Below, piece after piece: positions 43,001 to 51,620 of a stretch of 57,694 bases of DNA (positions are counted from its first letter, which is position 1; every line of letters begins with the position of its first letter). Source of the stretch: Desulfarculales bacterium (GTDB lineage Bacteria; Desulfobacterota; Desulfarculia; Desulfarculales; Desulfarculaceae); assembly GCA_031267815.1 (NCBI GenBank), contig JAIRYI010000044.1, positions 1-57,694 on the forward strand. The letters run 5' to 3'. Position numbers and translations under genes: made by a program. The notes under the pieces are model-generated. The model did not search any database. It saw only the letters and a program-made list of their open reading frames with translations, and was not told the DNA's origin.

Positions 43001-44362
43001 GGAGCCGCATCCGGAAGAACAGGCTTCGTTGAGCATGATGGAATCAATGCTCCCGTCTTTCAGGTGCATGCATTTGACGTCCTGTCCTCCGATATCAAGA
43101 ATAAAACTTACTTCCGGCTGGAAAAAATGGGCGGCTTTGGCATGAGCCAGAGTTTCAACCTCTCCTTCGTCAACTCCCAGAGCAGCCTTGATCAGAGCTT
43201 CGCCATAGCCTGTTACCGCGCTGCGGCCCAAATTGATCCCGGGAGGAAGCAATTCATACATTTCCGTTACAATATTCCGCACCGCCTGCAAAGGATTGCC
43301 ATGGTTACTGTCATACCAGGAATGCAAAAGCCGTCCCTGCTGGTCCATGATGACCGCTTTGGTGGTGGTGGAGCCAACGTCTATCCCCAAAAAACAGGGG
43401 CCGTTCAGATCGGCCAGATCGGCCTGGGGGGCCTGGGCCTGATTGTGGCGGGTATAAAAGAGATTTTTATCTTTGGCGTTGGCAAATAAAGGGGGCAGGC
43501 AATCCACCGTGTGATCGTTTTTGCGGGACATGAGCAGGTGAGCCTGCTTTCTGAGGGCGCCCAGATTTATGGCTGGTTTGTCCTGGCTGATAATGGCCGC
43601 GCCCAAAGCCACGAAGAGCTGGGAATGGCTGGGGAACAGAACTTGTTCCGGGGTCAGGTTGAGAGTATCAATAAAACGGGCGCGCAGTTGGGAAAGAAAA
43701 TAAAGCGGCCCGCCCAAAAAAGCGATATTGCCTCTGATGCTGCGGCCGCAGGCCAGCCCGCCCACAGTCTGGTCGACCACCGCCTGAAACACCGAGGCGG
43801 CAATATCATTGCGGCTGGCGCCTTCATTCAGCAAGGGCTGGATATCTGTTTTGGCGAATACGCCGCAGCGGGCCGCGATAGGATACAGAGTCTTGAAATC
43901 CTTGGCCAGACGGTCGAGACCCTGGGCGTCGGTGCGCAGCAGGGTGGCAATCTGATCGATAAAAGCTCCCGTACCTCCGGCGCAAGTTTCGTTCATGCGC
44001 TGGTCTACGCCGCCGGCGTCGAAAAAAGTTATTTTGGCGTCTTCTCCGCCCAGCTCAATGGCCACATTGGCGTGGGGAAGAAGAGTCTCAATACCGTGAG
44101 TGCAGGCGATCATCTCCTGGACAAAATTCAGGTTCAGATTTTCGGCGGCGGATATGCTGCCGGAACCGGTCATGCACATATGCACGTCAATTTCTCCGAA
44201 TTGGTCGGTAATTTGATTGAGCATATGAAAAGTGGTGCTGTGGGCGTCCGCCAAATGGCGTTGGTAGGCGCTGAAAAGCAGGTTGTAGTTTTTGTCCAGG
44301 ACCACCGCCTTCACGGTAGTGGAGCCTACGTCAAGGCCGACCCGCAAATAAGACTGTGACAA
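40094..44362 (-). CDS. Giant 2-hydroxyacyl-CoA dehydratase-type activase (two BcrAD/BadFG ATPase domains, DUF2229 and HgdB-like region)
   Basis: The 1422-residue protein carries two ASKHA ATPase domains of the HgdC/BadF type: LDVGSTTVKAV near 9-19 and IDVGSTTTKAV near 323-333. Each has its glycine motif (ELGGEDAK; DIGGQDVK) and both cysteines that in HgdC bridge a [4Fe-4S] cluster (ETCAGGTGA with ARCGVFA; NEACSSGCGS with SRCTVFM). A Cys motif (RRCPGCGNRC) follows near 600. A DUF2229-like region (about 670-900) and a long HgdB-like region with scattered cysteines end the chain. Such proteins drive ATP-dependent electron transfer to dehydratases or reductases. No hgdAB-type subunit is nearby, so the partner is unknown. 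It is monocistronic, with a promoter inside 44363-44600. Confidence 0.88.
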   Translation of the reverse strand: MSQSYLRVGLDVGSTTVKAVVLDKNYNLLFSAYQRHLADAHSTTFHMLNQITDQFGEIDVHMCMTGSGSISAAENLNLNFVQEMIACTHGIETLLPHANVAIELGGEDAKITFFDAGGVDQRMNETCAGGTGAFIDQIATLLRTDAQGLDRLAKDFKTLYPIAARCGVFAKTDIQPLLNEGASRNDIAASVFQAVVDQTVGGLACGRSIRGNIAFLGGPLYFLSQLRARFIDTLNLTPEQVLFPSHSQLFVALGAAIISQDKPAINLGALRKQAHLLMSRKNDHTVDCLPPLFANAKDKNLFYTRHNQAQAPQADLADLNGPCFLGIDVGSTTTKAVIMDQQGRLLHSWYDSNHGNPLQAVRNIVTEMYELLPPGINLGRSAVTGYGEALIKAALGVDEGEVETLAHAKAAHFFQPEVSFILDIGGQDVKCMHLKDGSIDSIMLNEACSSGCGSFLQTFATSLNMEVEQFARTALTSHQPVDLGSRCTVFMNSKVKHAQKEGMSVADISAGLAYSVVRNALYKVIKIRRPEDLGSHVVVQGGTFHNDAVLRAFELSVGREVVRPNISGLMGAFGAALIAKERWDGTGASELISAGDLKNFKVQIETRRCPGCGNRCLITINHFSGGHSFTSGNRCEKGVAHKAAAPKVPNLYEWKYNRLFNHYRPLPDRNAFRGRIGLPRVLNMYDNYPFWFTFFSRLGFRVELSKPSSRALYNTGLETISSQTLCYPAKMVHGHILDLIRRGVPLIFYPCINKEQKLFADVHNHFNCPVVASYPEVIRLNMDALKDSATTLLQPFLPYDSPPRMAGRLHHELKYLKISRGEINLALSAAYYEQENFRREVTEMGRLALQTVETENLEAIVLTGHPYHLDPAINHGIPQYITSQGLAVLSEDAVAYQGQEVENIQVVDQWAYHSRQYRAAAAVARNPRLQLVQLSSFGCGLDAISSEQVSSILEQAGKVHTLLKIDEGNNMGVARIRIRSLMATMRERSRAVSFTQPFNRQVRPVPARAAYTKDMRATHTILATQMSPYHFQFLKPLMESNGYRLKVLPHISPAAVEEGLRLVNNDVCYPALMVVGQLMHAVQTSYRDQEVALIISQTGGGCRATNYITFLRQALHQNGLGHIPVISFNLASLEDNPGFQMTRAMAKSMTLSLFYGDMLMRLLLATRPHELFKGSANALFDYWSEKAAANITGSCTKSLFSRHMFAMARDFSNLALDHIPRPKVGIVGEIFVKYNPDANNSLVDIIEREGGEAHIPDLADFLFYCLFDQIYSHKYLSGSLQSRIRSRTLITILNHIRAGMRKALAPTRFGAPLPIDHLARMARPVVNNGNQSGEGWLLTAEMMELLTHDVKNIICAQPFACLPNHITGKGVMKELKRRFQGANIVALDYDPGASPVNQLNRIKLMMSMAFKHMQQIDRDRRA

Positions 44363-44514
44363 GATAACCTCTTAGAATTTAATAGTTATATTTTATTTTC
44401 CGTCACCGGTTTTTAATATATTGTACTTACTGCCCGGACTATTCGCCAGTGAGGAGAGAAAGAAATAACCATCAGGCCGCCCCAAGAGAAGAGAGCAAAC
44501 AGGCCCTTACATCT

Positions 44515-44542
44515 TTAACAGTTTGTTATATTTTGATAAAAT
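44515..44542 (+). promoter_or_regulatory. Possible distal promoter of the lpt operon
   Basis: TTAACA, a 16-bp spacer and TAAAAT lie about 160 bp upstream of lptC. It is weaker than the proximal promoter at 44627-44656. Confidence 0.35.
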
Positions 44543-44626
44543 GTAAACATAGCCCCAGCGGCGGACAGGGTTTTTAAGCGGAATGGGAAAAGCAGGGTTC
44601 TTTTTGGATTCTAACATGCAAAAAGT

Positions 44627-44656
44627 TTGCCTTTTCCAGCAAAATATTGCTATAAT
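44627..44656 (+). promoter_or_regulatory. Sigma-70 promoter of lptC-lptA-lptB
   Basis: TTGCCT, an 18-bp spacer and a perfect TATAAT precede the lptC start by about 42 bp. Confidence 0.7.
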
Positions 44657-44697
44657 TTATACAGATGAGATAAGAATTTCCAACAGGACCAATACTA

Positions 44698-45291
44698 TTG
44701 CGCAAAGTGCGGTTTATTTTATTGGGCATGCTGTTATTGCTGTTGCTGGGCTGCCTTTTATATTTCCGGTTACGCCCTCCGGCAACTTTGAATATCAACA
44801 TTGCCAGGACCGTTTCTCAGCCGGAGCGGGAAGAGCAGGAGCAAACGGAACCCCAAGCTAAGCAAATTACCTATAATTATGTGGAAGACGGGATCCACAA
44901 ATGGGGGCTGGTGGCCGACAGCGGTAACTATGATATAAAAAGCGACACTATTCACTTAAATAAAGTTAAAGTTGTTTTTTATCCTGAAAAGGGAGGCGAA
45001 TTACATCTGGAGGCTGATGAAGGGAGCTATGATCAGACAAGACAGCTGGTTTGGCTGACCGGTAATGTGAAAGGCCGTGATGATCAGGGCATGACTTTAC
45101 ATACCGAGAGCCTCACTTATGAGGAGGCTAAACGCCTGGTGGACACCGACGCCCCGGTGGTGGTGGCCGGACCGGCTTTTACCATAAGAAGCATAGGGAT
45201 GCAGTTTTATATGCCTACTCAGGAGGTGCGGTTTAAACAGAGGGTTGATTCAGTTTTCATTCCCCAGAGCGAGGATTCTTCCGGGCGCTGA
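44698..45291 (+). CDS. lptC: LPS export protein LptC
   Basis: The 197-residue protein has a single N-terminal transmembrane helix (residues 5-24) and a periplasmic beta-jellyroll domain (Pfam LptC; GTVxG-like LTGNVKGRDDQGMTLHTESLTYE near 122-143). It links the LptB2FG extractor to LptA in the transport of lipopolysaccharide. The likely start is a TTG at 44698 with AGGA upstream; a later ATG would remove the positive residues before the helix. lptA and lptB follow, but lptF and lptG are not in the window. Confidence 0.85.
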   Translation: MRKVRFILLGMLLLLLLGCLLYFRLRPPATLNINIARTVSQPEREEQEQTEPQAKQITYNYVEDGIHKWGLVADSGNYDIKSDTIHLNKVKVVFYPEKGGELHLEADEGSYDQTRQLVWLTGNVKGRDDQGMTLHTESLTYEEAKRLVDTDAPVVVAGPAFTIRSIGMQFYMPTQEVRFKQRVDSVFIPQSEDSSGR

Positions 45292-45367
45292 CCCAAGCGG
45301 GCCGTCCGGCGCAGTGAGCCGTATAATGCCGTATAATGAGGTAAGTGTGGGAGGCATGGGAGCTTGT

Positions 45368-45928
45368 ATGAAATGGAAAGCAATATTGGGAGGGGCGTTG
45401 GGGATCTGTCTCCTGGCGGAGGCGGCGGTTGCGGCGCCTGACGCGGTCAGTGAGATCAGCCGTAACGATCCCATTCATGTAATTGCCGACCGTCTGGAAG
45501 TGGACAACAGCCAGCAGGTGGCTAATTTTATTGGTTCAGTCAAAGCGGTGCAGGGTGATGTGACAATCGTCTGCGACCGCATGGAAGTATATTACGAAAG
45601 CAAAAACAGGCCGGATGCGGAAAACGGGGAAGCCCCCCCCAATGCCATCATGGACAACGGCGGCTCAATCCGCACCGTGGTGGCTTTGGGGCATGTCAAA
45701 ATAACCCAGGGGAACCGGATTGGGGTGGGGCGCAAAGCCACTTACTGGGCGGGCAGCCGTAAAATACTTCTGGAGGGACAGGCTACCCTCTGGCGTGGTC
45801 CCAATCAGGTCAGCGGAGAACAGGTTACGGTATATCTGGATGAAAACCAATCTGTAGTGGAAAGCAGGCCGGGCCGGCGGGTGAGCGTAACCATTTTTCC
45901 GGAAGATAACCCGGAATTGCTCAAGTAA
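45368..45928 (+). CDS. lptA: LPS transport periplasmic protein LptA
   Basis: The protein of about 186 residues starts with a signal peptide (MKWKAILGGALGICLL, cleavage near AVAAPDA) and is otherwise an OstA/LptA beta-jellyroll domain (PIHVIADRLEVDN, ANFIGSVKAVQGD, then VALGHVKITQGN). It bridges the periplasm for LPS. The ATG at 45368 gives a clean signal peptide with GGGAGG upstream at somewhat long spacing; ATGs at 45326 and 45356 are in frame, and a TTG at 45245 overlaps lptC. The C-terminus has VSVTIFPEDN, a typical ending. Confidence 0.85.
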   Translation: MKWKAILGGALGICLLAEAAVAAPDAVSEISRNDPIHVIADRLEVDNSQQVANFIGSVKAVQGDVTIVCDRMEVYYESKNRPDAENGEAPPNAIMDNGGSIRTVVALGHVKITQGNRIGVGRKATYWAGSRKILLEGQATLWRGPNQVSGEQVTVYLDENQSVVESRPGRRVSVTIFPEDNPELLK

Positions 45929-45953
45929 ACAGTTTAAGTGAGAGAATAAATTT

Positions 45954-46676
45954 TTGGCTCATTTAAAATTGGAAAAACTGGTTAAAGTATACGGGCGCCG
46001 CCGGGTGGTGGATGAAGTGGATATTAATTTGTATGATGCTGAAATAGTTGGGCTTCTCGGCCCAAACGGCGCCGGCAAGACCACGAGTTTTTATATGGCG
46101 GTGGGTTTGGTGCGGCCTGATCAGGGGCGTATTTTCTTCAATGAGGAAGATATAACCGATCTGCCCATGTACAAAAGAGCGCGGATGGGCATAAGTTATC
46201 TGCCCCAGGAGGCCAGTATTTTTCGTAAACTTACGGTGGAGAACAATATCCGGGCGATTTTGGAGACCATGAATTACAGCCGTGAGGAAGAGGATATTAT
46301 CCTTCGGGAATTGCTGGATGACCTTAAAATCAGCCACTTACGGCGCAACCTGGGCAGTCAGCTCTCCGGCGGGGAAAGGCGCCGGGTGGAGATCACCAGG
46401 CTTTTGGTCACCAAACCCATATTTGTGCTTCTGGATGAGCCTTTTGCCGGAATTGACCCGTTGGCGGTGGTTGATTTGCAGGCAATTATCCGGCACTTGA
46501 AGGAACGGGGCATAGGAGTGCTGATAAGCGACCACAATGTGAGGGAAACGCTGGGTGTGTGCGACCGGGCGTATATTCTCAACCAGGGACAGGTTTTGGA
46601 AGAGGGCGGCCCTGACGCCATTGTGGCCAGCGAAACCGCCCGTAAAGTTTATTTGGGCGAGCAATTCCGATTATAA
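45954..46676 (+). CDS. lptB: LPS export ABC transporter ATP-binding protein LptB
   Basis: The 240-residue ATPase has Walker A GPNGAGKT at 36-43, the Q-loop in YLPQEAS, signature LSGGERRR, Walker [12 protein letters not shown] and the switch His in SDHN. The segment [11 protein letters not shown] is characteristic of LptB. It powers LPS extraction as a dimer with LptF/LptG. The start is a TTG at 45954, 25 bp after lptA. rpoN follows after 254 bp, the common proteobacterial arrangement. Confidence 0.94.
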   Translation: MAHLKLEKLVKVYGRRRVVDEVDINLYDAEIVGLLGPNGAGKTTSFYMAVGLVRPDQGRIFFNEEDITDLPMYKRARMGISYLPQEASIFRKLTVENNIRAILETMNYSREEEDIILRELLDDLKISHLRRNLGSQLSGGERRRVEITRLLVTKPIFVLLDEPFAGIDPLAVVDLQAIIRHLKERGIGVLISDHNVRETLGVCDRAYILNQGQVLEEGGPDAIVASETARKVYLGEQFRL

Positions 46677-46930
46677 GTACCGGATTCGTCGCTCTATTCG
46701 CGGCTTAAAAGTAAGAACCATGATTTCCCGCCCTACCCACCCTTTAAAGGTATTTTGCTTTTAAGCCGCTTGAAGCAGCCGCGAACCAAATAAATTGCGG
46801 CCAAGCCCTCGCCGCGCCCGTTCGGTGAATCGACCGGGATAGCCGATCCTTGGCGAAGATTAACGCGCGCCTGTTCCCTCATCAGGTCAAGCGGAAACAG
46901 TTTGAAACGCTGAACCAAAAGGAGACATTT

Positions 46931-48430
46931 ATGGCCCTGGGCATGAGTCAGGAAATCAGACAGGTGCAAAAGCACGTAATGACTACTGAAATGCAGCAGG
47001 CCATTCGTATGTTGCAGTTGTCTCATCTGGAGCTTCTGGATGAGATAACTCAGGAAATGGAGCAAAACCCTCTGCTGGAGGAAGCGGGCGGCTTAAGTGA
47101 GGCCGGCCCGGATGAAAAAGACGAATCATTGCTCAGCCAGCAGAAGCGCGATGACGGTTTCAATGAAGAGGTCCCGGCCGCTTTGGGCGGAAACGAAGAG
47201 CAGCAGCTGGAAGTGAGGGCTGAGACTGGCAGTGATTTTGATTGGGACAATTATCTGGACGAATATTCATCCGCTCCGGCCAGTCGTGATTCTTATTTTT
47301 TTGAAGAGCGGGAAGCTCCCAATTATGAAAATTTCATAGCCAAACCTTATTCTTTAAAAGAGAGCCTGTTGTGGCAGTTGCGCATGTCCAGCTTGAACAT
47401 GGATCAAATGGTTCTGGGTTCTCTGATTATTGGCAGTCTGGCGTCTGACGGCTATTTGCGGACAAGCCTGCCCGAACTGCTGGAACAGGCCAATCAGAGC
47501 GGTTCTCATACCTTCACTTCAGCGGAAGCTGAAGAAGTGCTTAAACTTGTTCAACGCCTGGATCCATTGGGGGTAGCCTGTCAGAGTCTGGAAGAATGCC
47601 TCTTGCTGCAGGCGATAGAGCGTTATCCTGCCTGCGAAGTCCTCCACGACCTGATTGAATTTTATCTGGATAAACTGAGCAGTCAGTCGCCCGCCTGGCT
47701 GACCCGTAAACTCGAATGCGGCCTCAATGAACTGGAAGAGGCTTTGGAGCTTTTGCGTACTTTGAATCCGGCTCCCGGTAATCAGATCGACAGCGAGGAG
47801 CCGCAGTATATCACTCCGGATATTTATGTGCATAAAGTGGGAGAAGACTATGTGGTGGAACTTAATGAGGACGGACTGCCCAAGCTGAGGATAAGCGGCC
47901 TGTACAGCAATAATGCCGCCTTGGGATCCAGCGAAGTTAAACGGTATGTGCAGGAAAAGCGCAGGAGCGCGGAATGGTTTATAAGAGCTATTTATCAGCG
48001 CCAGCGCACCATTCATAAGGTAACCGCCAGCATTGTGCGTTTTCAGCGCGAATTTCTGGATAAGGGCATAGCTTATCTCAAACCTCTGGTGCTACGTGAT
48101 ATTGCCGAGGACGTGGGTATGCATGAGTCCACCATCAGCCGGGCGACCAATCAAAAATATGTCCATACTCCGCAGGGAGTGTTTGAGCTTAAATTTTTTT
48201 TTAATTCCAGCATCAACCGGGCGGGAGGAGACTCTCTGGCTTCAGAGGCGGTGCGGGATAAGATCAAAAAGCTTATCGGCGGCGAAAATCCGGCCAAACC
48301 TCTGGCTGATCAGATCATAGCGGAAATATTGCAGAAGGAAAATATCGACATAGCCCGCCGCACAGTAGCCAAGTATCGGGAAATGATGGGTATTCCCACC
48401 TCCAGCCGCCGCCGCCGCAAAAAATTTTGA
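46931..48430 (+). CDS. rpoN: RNA polymerase sigma-54 factor
   Basis: The 499-residue protein has the Gln/Leu-rich activator-interaction region I (MTTEMQQAIRMLQLSHLELL) and an acidic region II (about 55-125). The core-binding and DNA-binding domains follow, with the HTH VGMHESTISRATNQKYV and the RpoN box ARRTVAKYRE near the C-terminus. The start is the ATG at 46931 after AAGGAGA; an in-frame TTG at 46850 would add 27 residues and is unlikely. It would serve the sigma-54 promoter of the dctPQM operon at 26.4 kb, and sigma-54 promoters elsewhere. Confidence 0.95.
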   Translation: MALGMSQEIRQVQKHVMTTEMQQAIRMLQLSHLELLDEITQEMEQNPLLEEAGGLSEAGPDEKDESLLSQQKRDDGFNEEVPAALGGNEEQQLEVRAETGSDFDWDNYLDEYSSAPASRDSYFFEEREAPNYENFIAKPYSLKESLLWQLRMSSLNMDQMVLGSLIIGSLASDGYLRTSLPELLEQANQSGSHTFTSAEAEEVLKLVQRLDPLGVACQSLEECLLLQAIERYPACEVLHDLIEFYLDKLSSQSPAWLTRKLECGLNELEEALELLRTLNPAPGNQIDSEEPQYITPDIYVHKVGEDYVVELNEDGLPKLRISGLYSNNAALGSSEVKRYVQEKRRSAEWFIRAIYQRQRTIHKVTASIVRFQREFLDKGIAYLKPLVLRDIAEDVGMHESTISRATNQKYVHTPQGVFELKFFFNSSINRAGGDSLASEAVRDKIKKLIGGENPAKPLADQIIAEILQKENIDIARRTVAKYREMMGIPTSSRRRRKKF

Positions 48431-48524
48431 GATTGGGACATTTTGTTAATTTTTCATATATAATTGAAATTAAGGATATATTACATACAGCAGACAATAT
48501 ATTACCCACGACAAAGGAGGTTTT

Positions 48525-49076
48525 ATGCAACTGCAGGTGACATTCCGCCATATAGAGCCATCGGAATCGCTAAAAATATATGCTCAAGATAAAATCGGCA
48601 AAATAAAAAAATTTTTAGACGGTAATCTGGAGGCCAACGTTACCTTGTCGGTGGAAAAACATCGCCAGGTGGCTGATGTGACAATTATTGCTGATGGCAT
48701 TAAAATTCATGGCAGAGAGGTTACTGGCGATCTGTACAGCGCTCTGGACATAGTGGCCGATAAATTGGAAACGCAGGTCAAACGGTATCGGGACCGCTTG
48801 CTCAAGGCAAAACGCAACGCCCGCCGGGATCGGGAATTGGCCATGAAGGTCGATGTGTTCGCGGCTCAAAGCCTGGAGGCGGAAGAGTCGGAACCTAAAA
48901 TTGTAAAAAGCAAGAATATTGTCGCCAGTCCCATGGCCATCAGTGAGGCGGCCATGCATTTGGATCTTATGGACGGAGGTTTTTTTGTTTTTATCAATGC
49001 CCAGAATGAGGAACTCAATATAATTTACCGCCGTCCACAGGACGGCGATTACGGTTTGGTCGAATTGAAACAGTGA
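48525..49076 (+). CDS. hpf: Ribosome hibernation-promoting factor, long form
   Basis: The 183-residue protein has an N-terminal ribosome-binding domain (1-100, FRHIEPSESLKIYAQDKI, RRDRELAMK linker) and a C-terminal dimerisation domain (about 128-183, DLMDGGFFVFINAQNEELNIIYRRPQDGDYGLVEL). Long HPF proteins form inactive 100S ribosome dimers in slow growth. AAAGGAGG precedes the ATG. It sits between rpoN and ptsN, the usual neighbourhood of hpf in proteobacteria. Confidence 0.95.
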   Translation: MQLQVTFRHIEPSESLKIYAQDKIGKIKKFLDGNLEANVTLSVEKHRQVADVTIIADGIKIHGREVTGDLYSALDIVADKLETQVKRYRDRLLKAKRNARRDRELAMKVDVFAAQSLEAEESEPKIVKSKNIVASPMAISEAAMHLDLMDGGFFVFINAQNEELNIIYRRPQDGDYGLVELKQ

Positions 49077-49116
49077 ATCAATTCCGCAATTGGATTTTTG
49101 ATATAATAGGTGTTTT

Positions 49117-49587
49117 TTGCAAACTGTCCCCAATCTAACGGATTTGCTGCGCTCCTGTCAGATTTTACCGGATCTGACGGCTCGCACCAAAAAGGCGGTG
49201 CTGGAAGAACTTTGTTCGCCGGCCCTTGCCCTGGCTCCGGGGCTTTGTCTCTCTCTGCTCATGAATGTGTTGCAGGAACGCGAACGTCTTGGCTCCACCG
49301 GCATCGGCGACGGAGTGGCCATCCCCCATGGCAAGCTGACGGCGCTTGAGCGGCTGATTCTGGTATTTGGGCGTTCCCGGGACGGTATAGATTTTGATTC
49401 TCTGGACGGCAGGCCGGCGCATCTGTTTTTTTTGGTTCTGGCCCCGGGAGATTCCGCCGGCATACATTTGAAAGCGCTGGCCCGCATTTCCCGGTTGCTT
49501 AAAAGTCAGAGCGTGCGTAGCGAGCTTATGAGGGCTATGGACGCGAAGCAGATCCTGAACATCATCAAGACGCAGGAAACATTGTGA
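49117..49587 (+). CDS. ptsN: PTS IIA-like nitrogen-regulatory protein PtsN
   Basis: The 156-residue EIIA(Ntr) domain has the phosphorylatable H71 in GDGVAIPHGKL and the family ending SGIHLKALARISRLLK (here AGIHLKALARISRLL). It receives phosphate from the nitrogen PTS and controls targets by protein contact. The start is a TTG at 49117. A TATAAT lies at 49100-49105, so an extra promoter in front of ptsN is possible. Its TGA overlaps the GTG of rapZ. Confidence 0.92.
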   Translation: MQTVPNLTDLLRSCQILPDLTARTKKAVLEELCSPALALAPGLCLSLLMNVLQERERLGSTGIGDGVAIPHGKLTALERLILVFGRSRDGIDFDSLDGRPAHLFFLVLAPGDSAGIHLKALARISRLLKSQSVRSELMRAMDAKQILNIIKTQETL

Positions 49588-50486
49588 ATATTGATACGGA
49601 AAATCGGAGCGGGGCGGAAATAATTCCCCATGCCCGCTTTGTCATCATTACCGGCATGTCCGGATCGGGCAAGAGTACGGTTCTGACCGCGCTGGAAGAT
49701 CTGGGCTTTTACGCTCTGGACAATTTGCCGGTGGCGCTTCTGCCCGCGTTTGTGCAGCTGCCGGCCATGATGATGGCTCCTGTCTTCAAAGCCGCGCTGG
49801 TAATGGATTTAAGGGCGCCTGATTTTGCCCGGGATTTTACGCGCATCTATTCGGAGCTTCTGAAAAAAGGCTACGGGCTGGAGGTGTTGTATCTGGAAGC
49901 CGGAGATGACGCCTTGGTCAGGCGTTTTTCCCAGACCAGGCGCAGTCACCCTCTGGCTCCGGATTCGGTGCTTGCCGGTATCAGGCTGGAGCGGGAATTG
50001 CTTGCCTCCATTCGCAGCCGGGCGGATCAAATAGTCGACACCAGCCGGTTTAATGTCCACGAATTGCGCCGGAATATTGCCGACCTTTTTTCCCAGACCG
50101 TCCCTGTGGCCCGTATGTATTTAAATTTCATCTCTTTTGGCTTCAAATACGGCCTGCCTCTGGAAGCCGATCTGGTCTGGGACGCGCGTTTTTTGCCCAA
50201 TCCCTATTTCGTGGAACACTTGAGCATGCTCACCGGCAAGGATCAATCGGTGATTGACTATATATTTAGCGTGCCCGTGGCCAATGAATTTGCCGTCAGA
50301 TTAAAGGAAATGCTGGAGTTTTTATTGCCCCAGTATCATAAGGAAGGTAAATCGCAAATAACTGCGGCCATTGGCTGCACCGGAGGCAAACACCGGTCGG
50401 TGGCCCTGGTGGGCTGGCTGGCGCAACATTTGTCCGCGCCCGACTGCCGGATAAATATCCGGCACCGGGATATAGCTTTGGGATAA
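49584..50486 (+). CDS. rapZ: RNase adapter protein RapZ (P-loop)
   Basis: The 300-residue protein has Walker A GMSGSGKS at 24-31, the family segment ALEDLGFYALDNLP, VDTSRFNVHELR near 152, and the C-terminal signature GCTGGKHRSVAL. In enterobacteria RapZ guides RNase E to a small RNA controlling glucosamine-6-phosphate synthase; the function in deltaproteobacteria is less certain. The GTG start at 49584 overlaps the ptsN stop. It belongs to the rpoN-hpf-ptsN-rapZ unit. Confidence 0.94.
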   Translation: MNIDTENRSGAEIIPHARFVIITGMSGSGKSTVLTALEDLGFYALDNLPVALLPAFVQLPAMMMAPVFKAALVMDLRAPDFARDFTRIYSELLKKGYGLEVLYLEAGDDALVRRFSQTRRSHPLAPDSVLAGIRLERELLASIRSRADQIVDTSRFNVHELRRNIADLFSQTVPVARMYLNFISFGFKYGLPLEADLVWDARFLPNPYFVEHLSMLTGKDQSVIDYIFSVPVANEFAVRLKEMLEFLLPQYHKEGKSQITAAIGCTGGKHRSVALVGWLAQHLSAPDCRINIRHRDIALG

Positions 50487-50492
50487 TATTTT

Positions 50493-50891
50493 ATGATAGG
50501 CATATTAGTAATCACCCATGCCAAATTGGGCCGGGAACTGGTGAACGCCGCGGAATTTATTCTGGGTAAAATCGAGAACACGGGAACGCTCTCCGTGGAA
50601 GGCAGCATTGAACTGGACTATCTGCGCCGGAACATGGAAAACAGCATCGACAGTTTGCAAAAAGGCAAAGGAGTATTGATTCTGACCGATATGTTCGGAG
50701 GCACCCCCAACAATATTGCCCTGGCATTTTTAGAAGCGGGCAAGGTGGAAGTGGTAACCGGAGTCAATCTGCCCATGTTGGTCAAAGCCGCCACCGCCAG
50801 GGCTAAAAATGATCTCACCAATCTGGCCCGCATGGTGGGGCAGACCGGACGCGGGGCCATATCGGTAGCGGGAGAAATCCTTGCCTCCTGA
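50493..50891 (+). CDS. Mannose-type PTS EIIA component
   Basis: The 132-residue domain begins MIGILVITHAKLG with the phosphorylatable H9, and contains MFGGTPNNIAL near 67-77 and NLPMLVKA near 91, as in EIIA(Man). No IIB, IIC or IID subunit follows, so it may be regulatory or act with components elsewhere. Deltaproteobacteria often encode such a PTS branch beside ptsN and rapZ. It lies 6 bp after rapZ and overlaps the next gene by 11 bp. Confidence 0.92.
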   Translation: MIGILVITHAKLGRELVNAAEFILGKIENTGTLSVEGSIELDYLRRNMENSIDSLQKGKGVLILTDMFGGTPNNIALAFLEAGKVEVVTGVNLPMLVKAATARAKNDLTNLARMVGQTGRGAISVAGEILAS

Positions 50892-51345
50892 GGCCAGGAT
50901 AATAAAACTCGGCGCCAGTATGATAGAGGATATTCTGGCTATTGAGCGGGTTAGTTTTTCCTCTCCCTGGCCGAGGGAAATTTTTGCGGCGGAACTGGGC
51001 CACAGTCACAGTCTGGCCTTGGGGGCGGATTGGGAAGGCAGGGGAGGGTGTTTGGCCGCTTACATTTTTTTGTGGCTCATCGCGGACGAGGCCCAGATCC
51101 ACACCGTGGCCGTTCATCCTGCCCTGCGGGGAAAGGGAGTGGCTTCATATCTTTTGAAGTTTTCTCTGCGCTGCGCCCGTTTCCGGGGCGCTCGCTGGGC
51201 CAGCCTGGAAGTGCGCGGCAGCAACAGCGCCGCCCGCCGTCTCTACGAAAAGCTCGGCTTTAAATTGGTGGGCCGAAGGCCCGCTTATTACCGTGATCCC
51301 AGTGAAGACGCCCTTTTGATGAACGGCTGCCTCGGGAAAATGTAA
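50881..51345 (+). CDS. rimI: GNAT acetyltransferase, RimI-like (ribosomal protein bS18 N-alpha-acetyltransferase)
   Basis: The 154-residue GNAT protein has AIERVSFSSPWPREIF near the N-terminus, the acetyl-CoA loop HPALRGKGVASYLL, LEVRGSNSAARRLYEKLGF, and VGRRPAYYRDP at the end, a pattern specific for RimI. It acetylates the N-terminus of ribosomal protein S18. The start is TTG at 50881 or possibly the ATG at 50920. It is the last gene of the rpoN-rapZ block. Confidence 0.88.
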   Translation: MPPEARIIKLGASMIEDILAIERVSFSSPWPREIFAAELGHSHSLALGADWEGRGGCLAAYIFLWLIADEAQIHTVAVHPALRGKGVASYLLKFSLRCARFRGARWASLEVRGSNSAARRLYEKLGFKLVGRRPAYYRDPSEDALLMNGCLGKM

Positions 51346-51429
51346 TCCTCCGGCCGGTACTGCCGGCCGGACGCCGGATGATGGACTTATGGACTTTTCC
51401 CTGTATAATATTAAGAAGGAATTTCATAA

Positions 51430-51489
51430 ATGACTTCTAACGCTGGACAGCATGTCCGGGGCGCCGCTTTTAGCGGCGGGAACGAGACC
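51430..51489. repeat. Intergenic repeat, copy 1 (after rimI)
   Basis: TGACTTCT, ACGC, GGGGCGCCGCTTTT and GGCGGGAACGA are shared in order with 52595-52660. CGCCGC/GCGGCG form a small hairpin within it. It occupies a 275-bp gap before the HEAT gene. Confidence 0.5.
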
Positions 51490-51525
51490 AAAACTTCAGT
51501 TTTGGGGCGATGTGATCCTCATAAA

Positions 51526-51583
51526 TCACCTTTCAGGTTAAGCCGCTTTAAGCGTGTTAATACTTAAAGGTAACCTAAAGTGA
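51526..51583. repeat. Imperfect inverted repeat before the HEAT-repeat gene
   Basis: TCACCTTTCAGGTTA at 51526-51540 matches the reverse complement of TAACCTAAAGTGA at 51571-51583 with two bulges. It could be an operator or RNA hairpin; AAAGGT/ACCTTT halves also occur before the Bcd-type gene at 11911. Confidence 0.35.
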
Positions 51584-51620
51584 ATTTAACCGGTTTGATG
51601 GGCGGCAGTGTAAAAAATCT

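Larger units (their letters stand above)
44363..44697. other. 335-bp divergent intergenic region between the activase and lptC
   Basis: It contains two + strand sigma-70 candidates (44515-44542 and 44627-44656) and AT-rich DNA at 44370-44430 that probably holds the activase promoter, although no clear -35/-10 pair stands out there. No gene was recognised. Confidence 0.5.
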
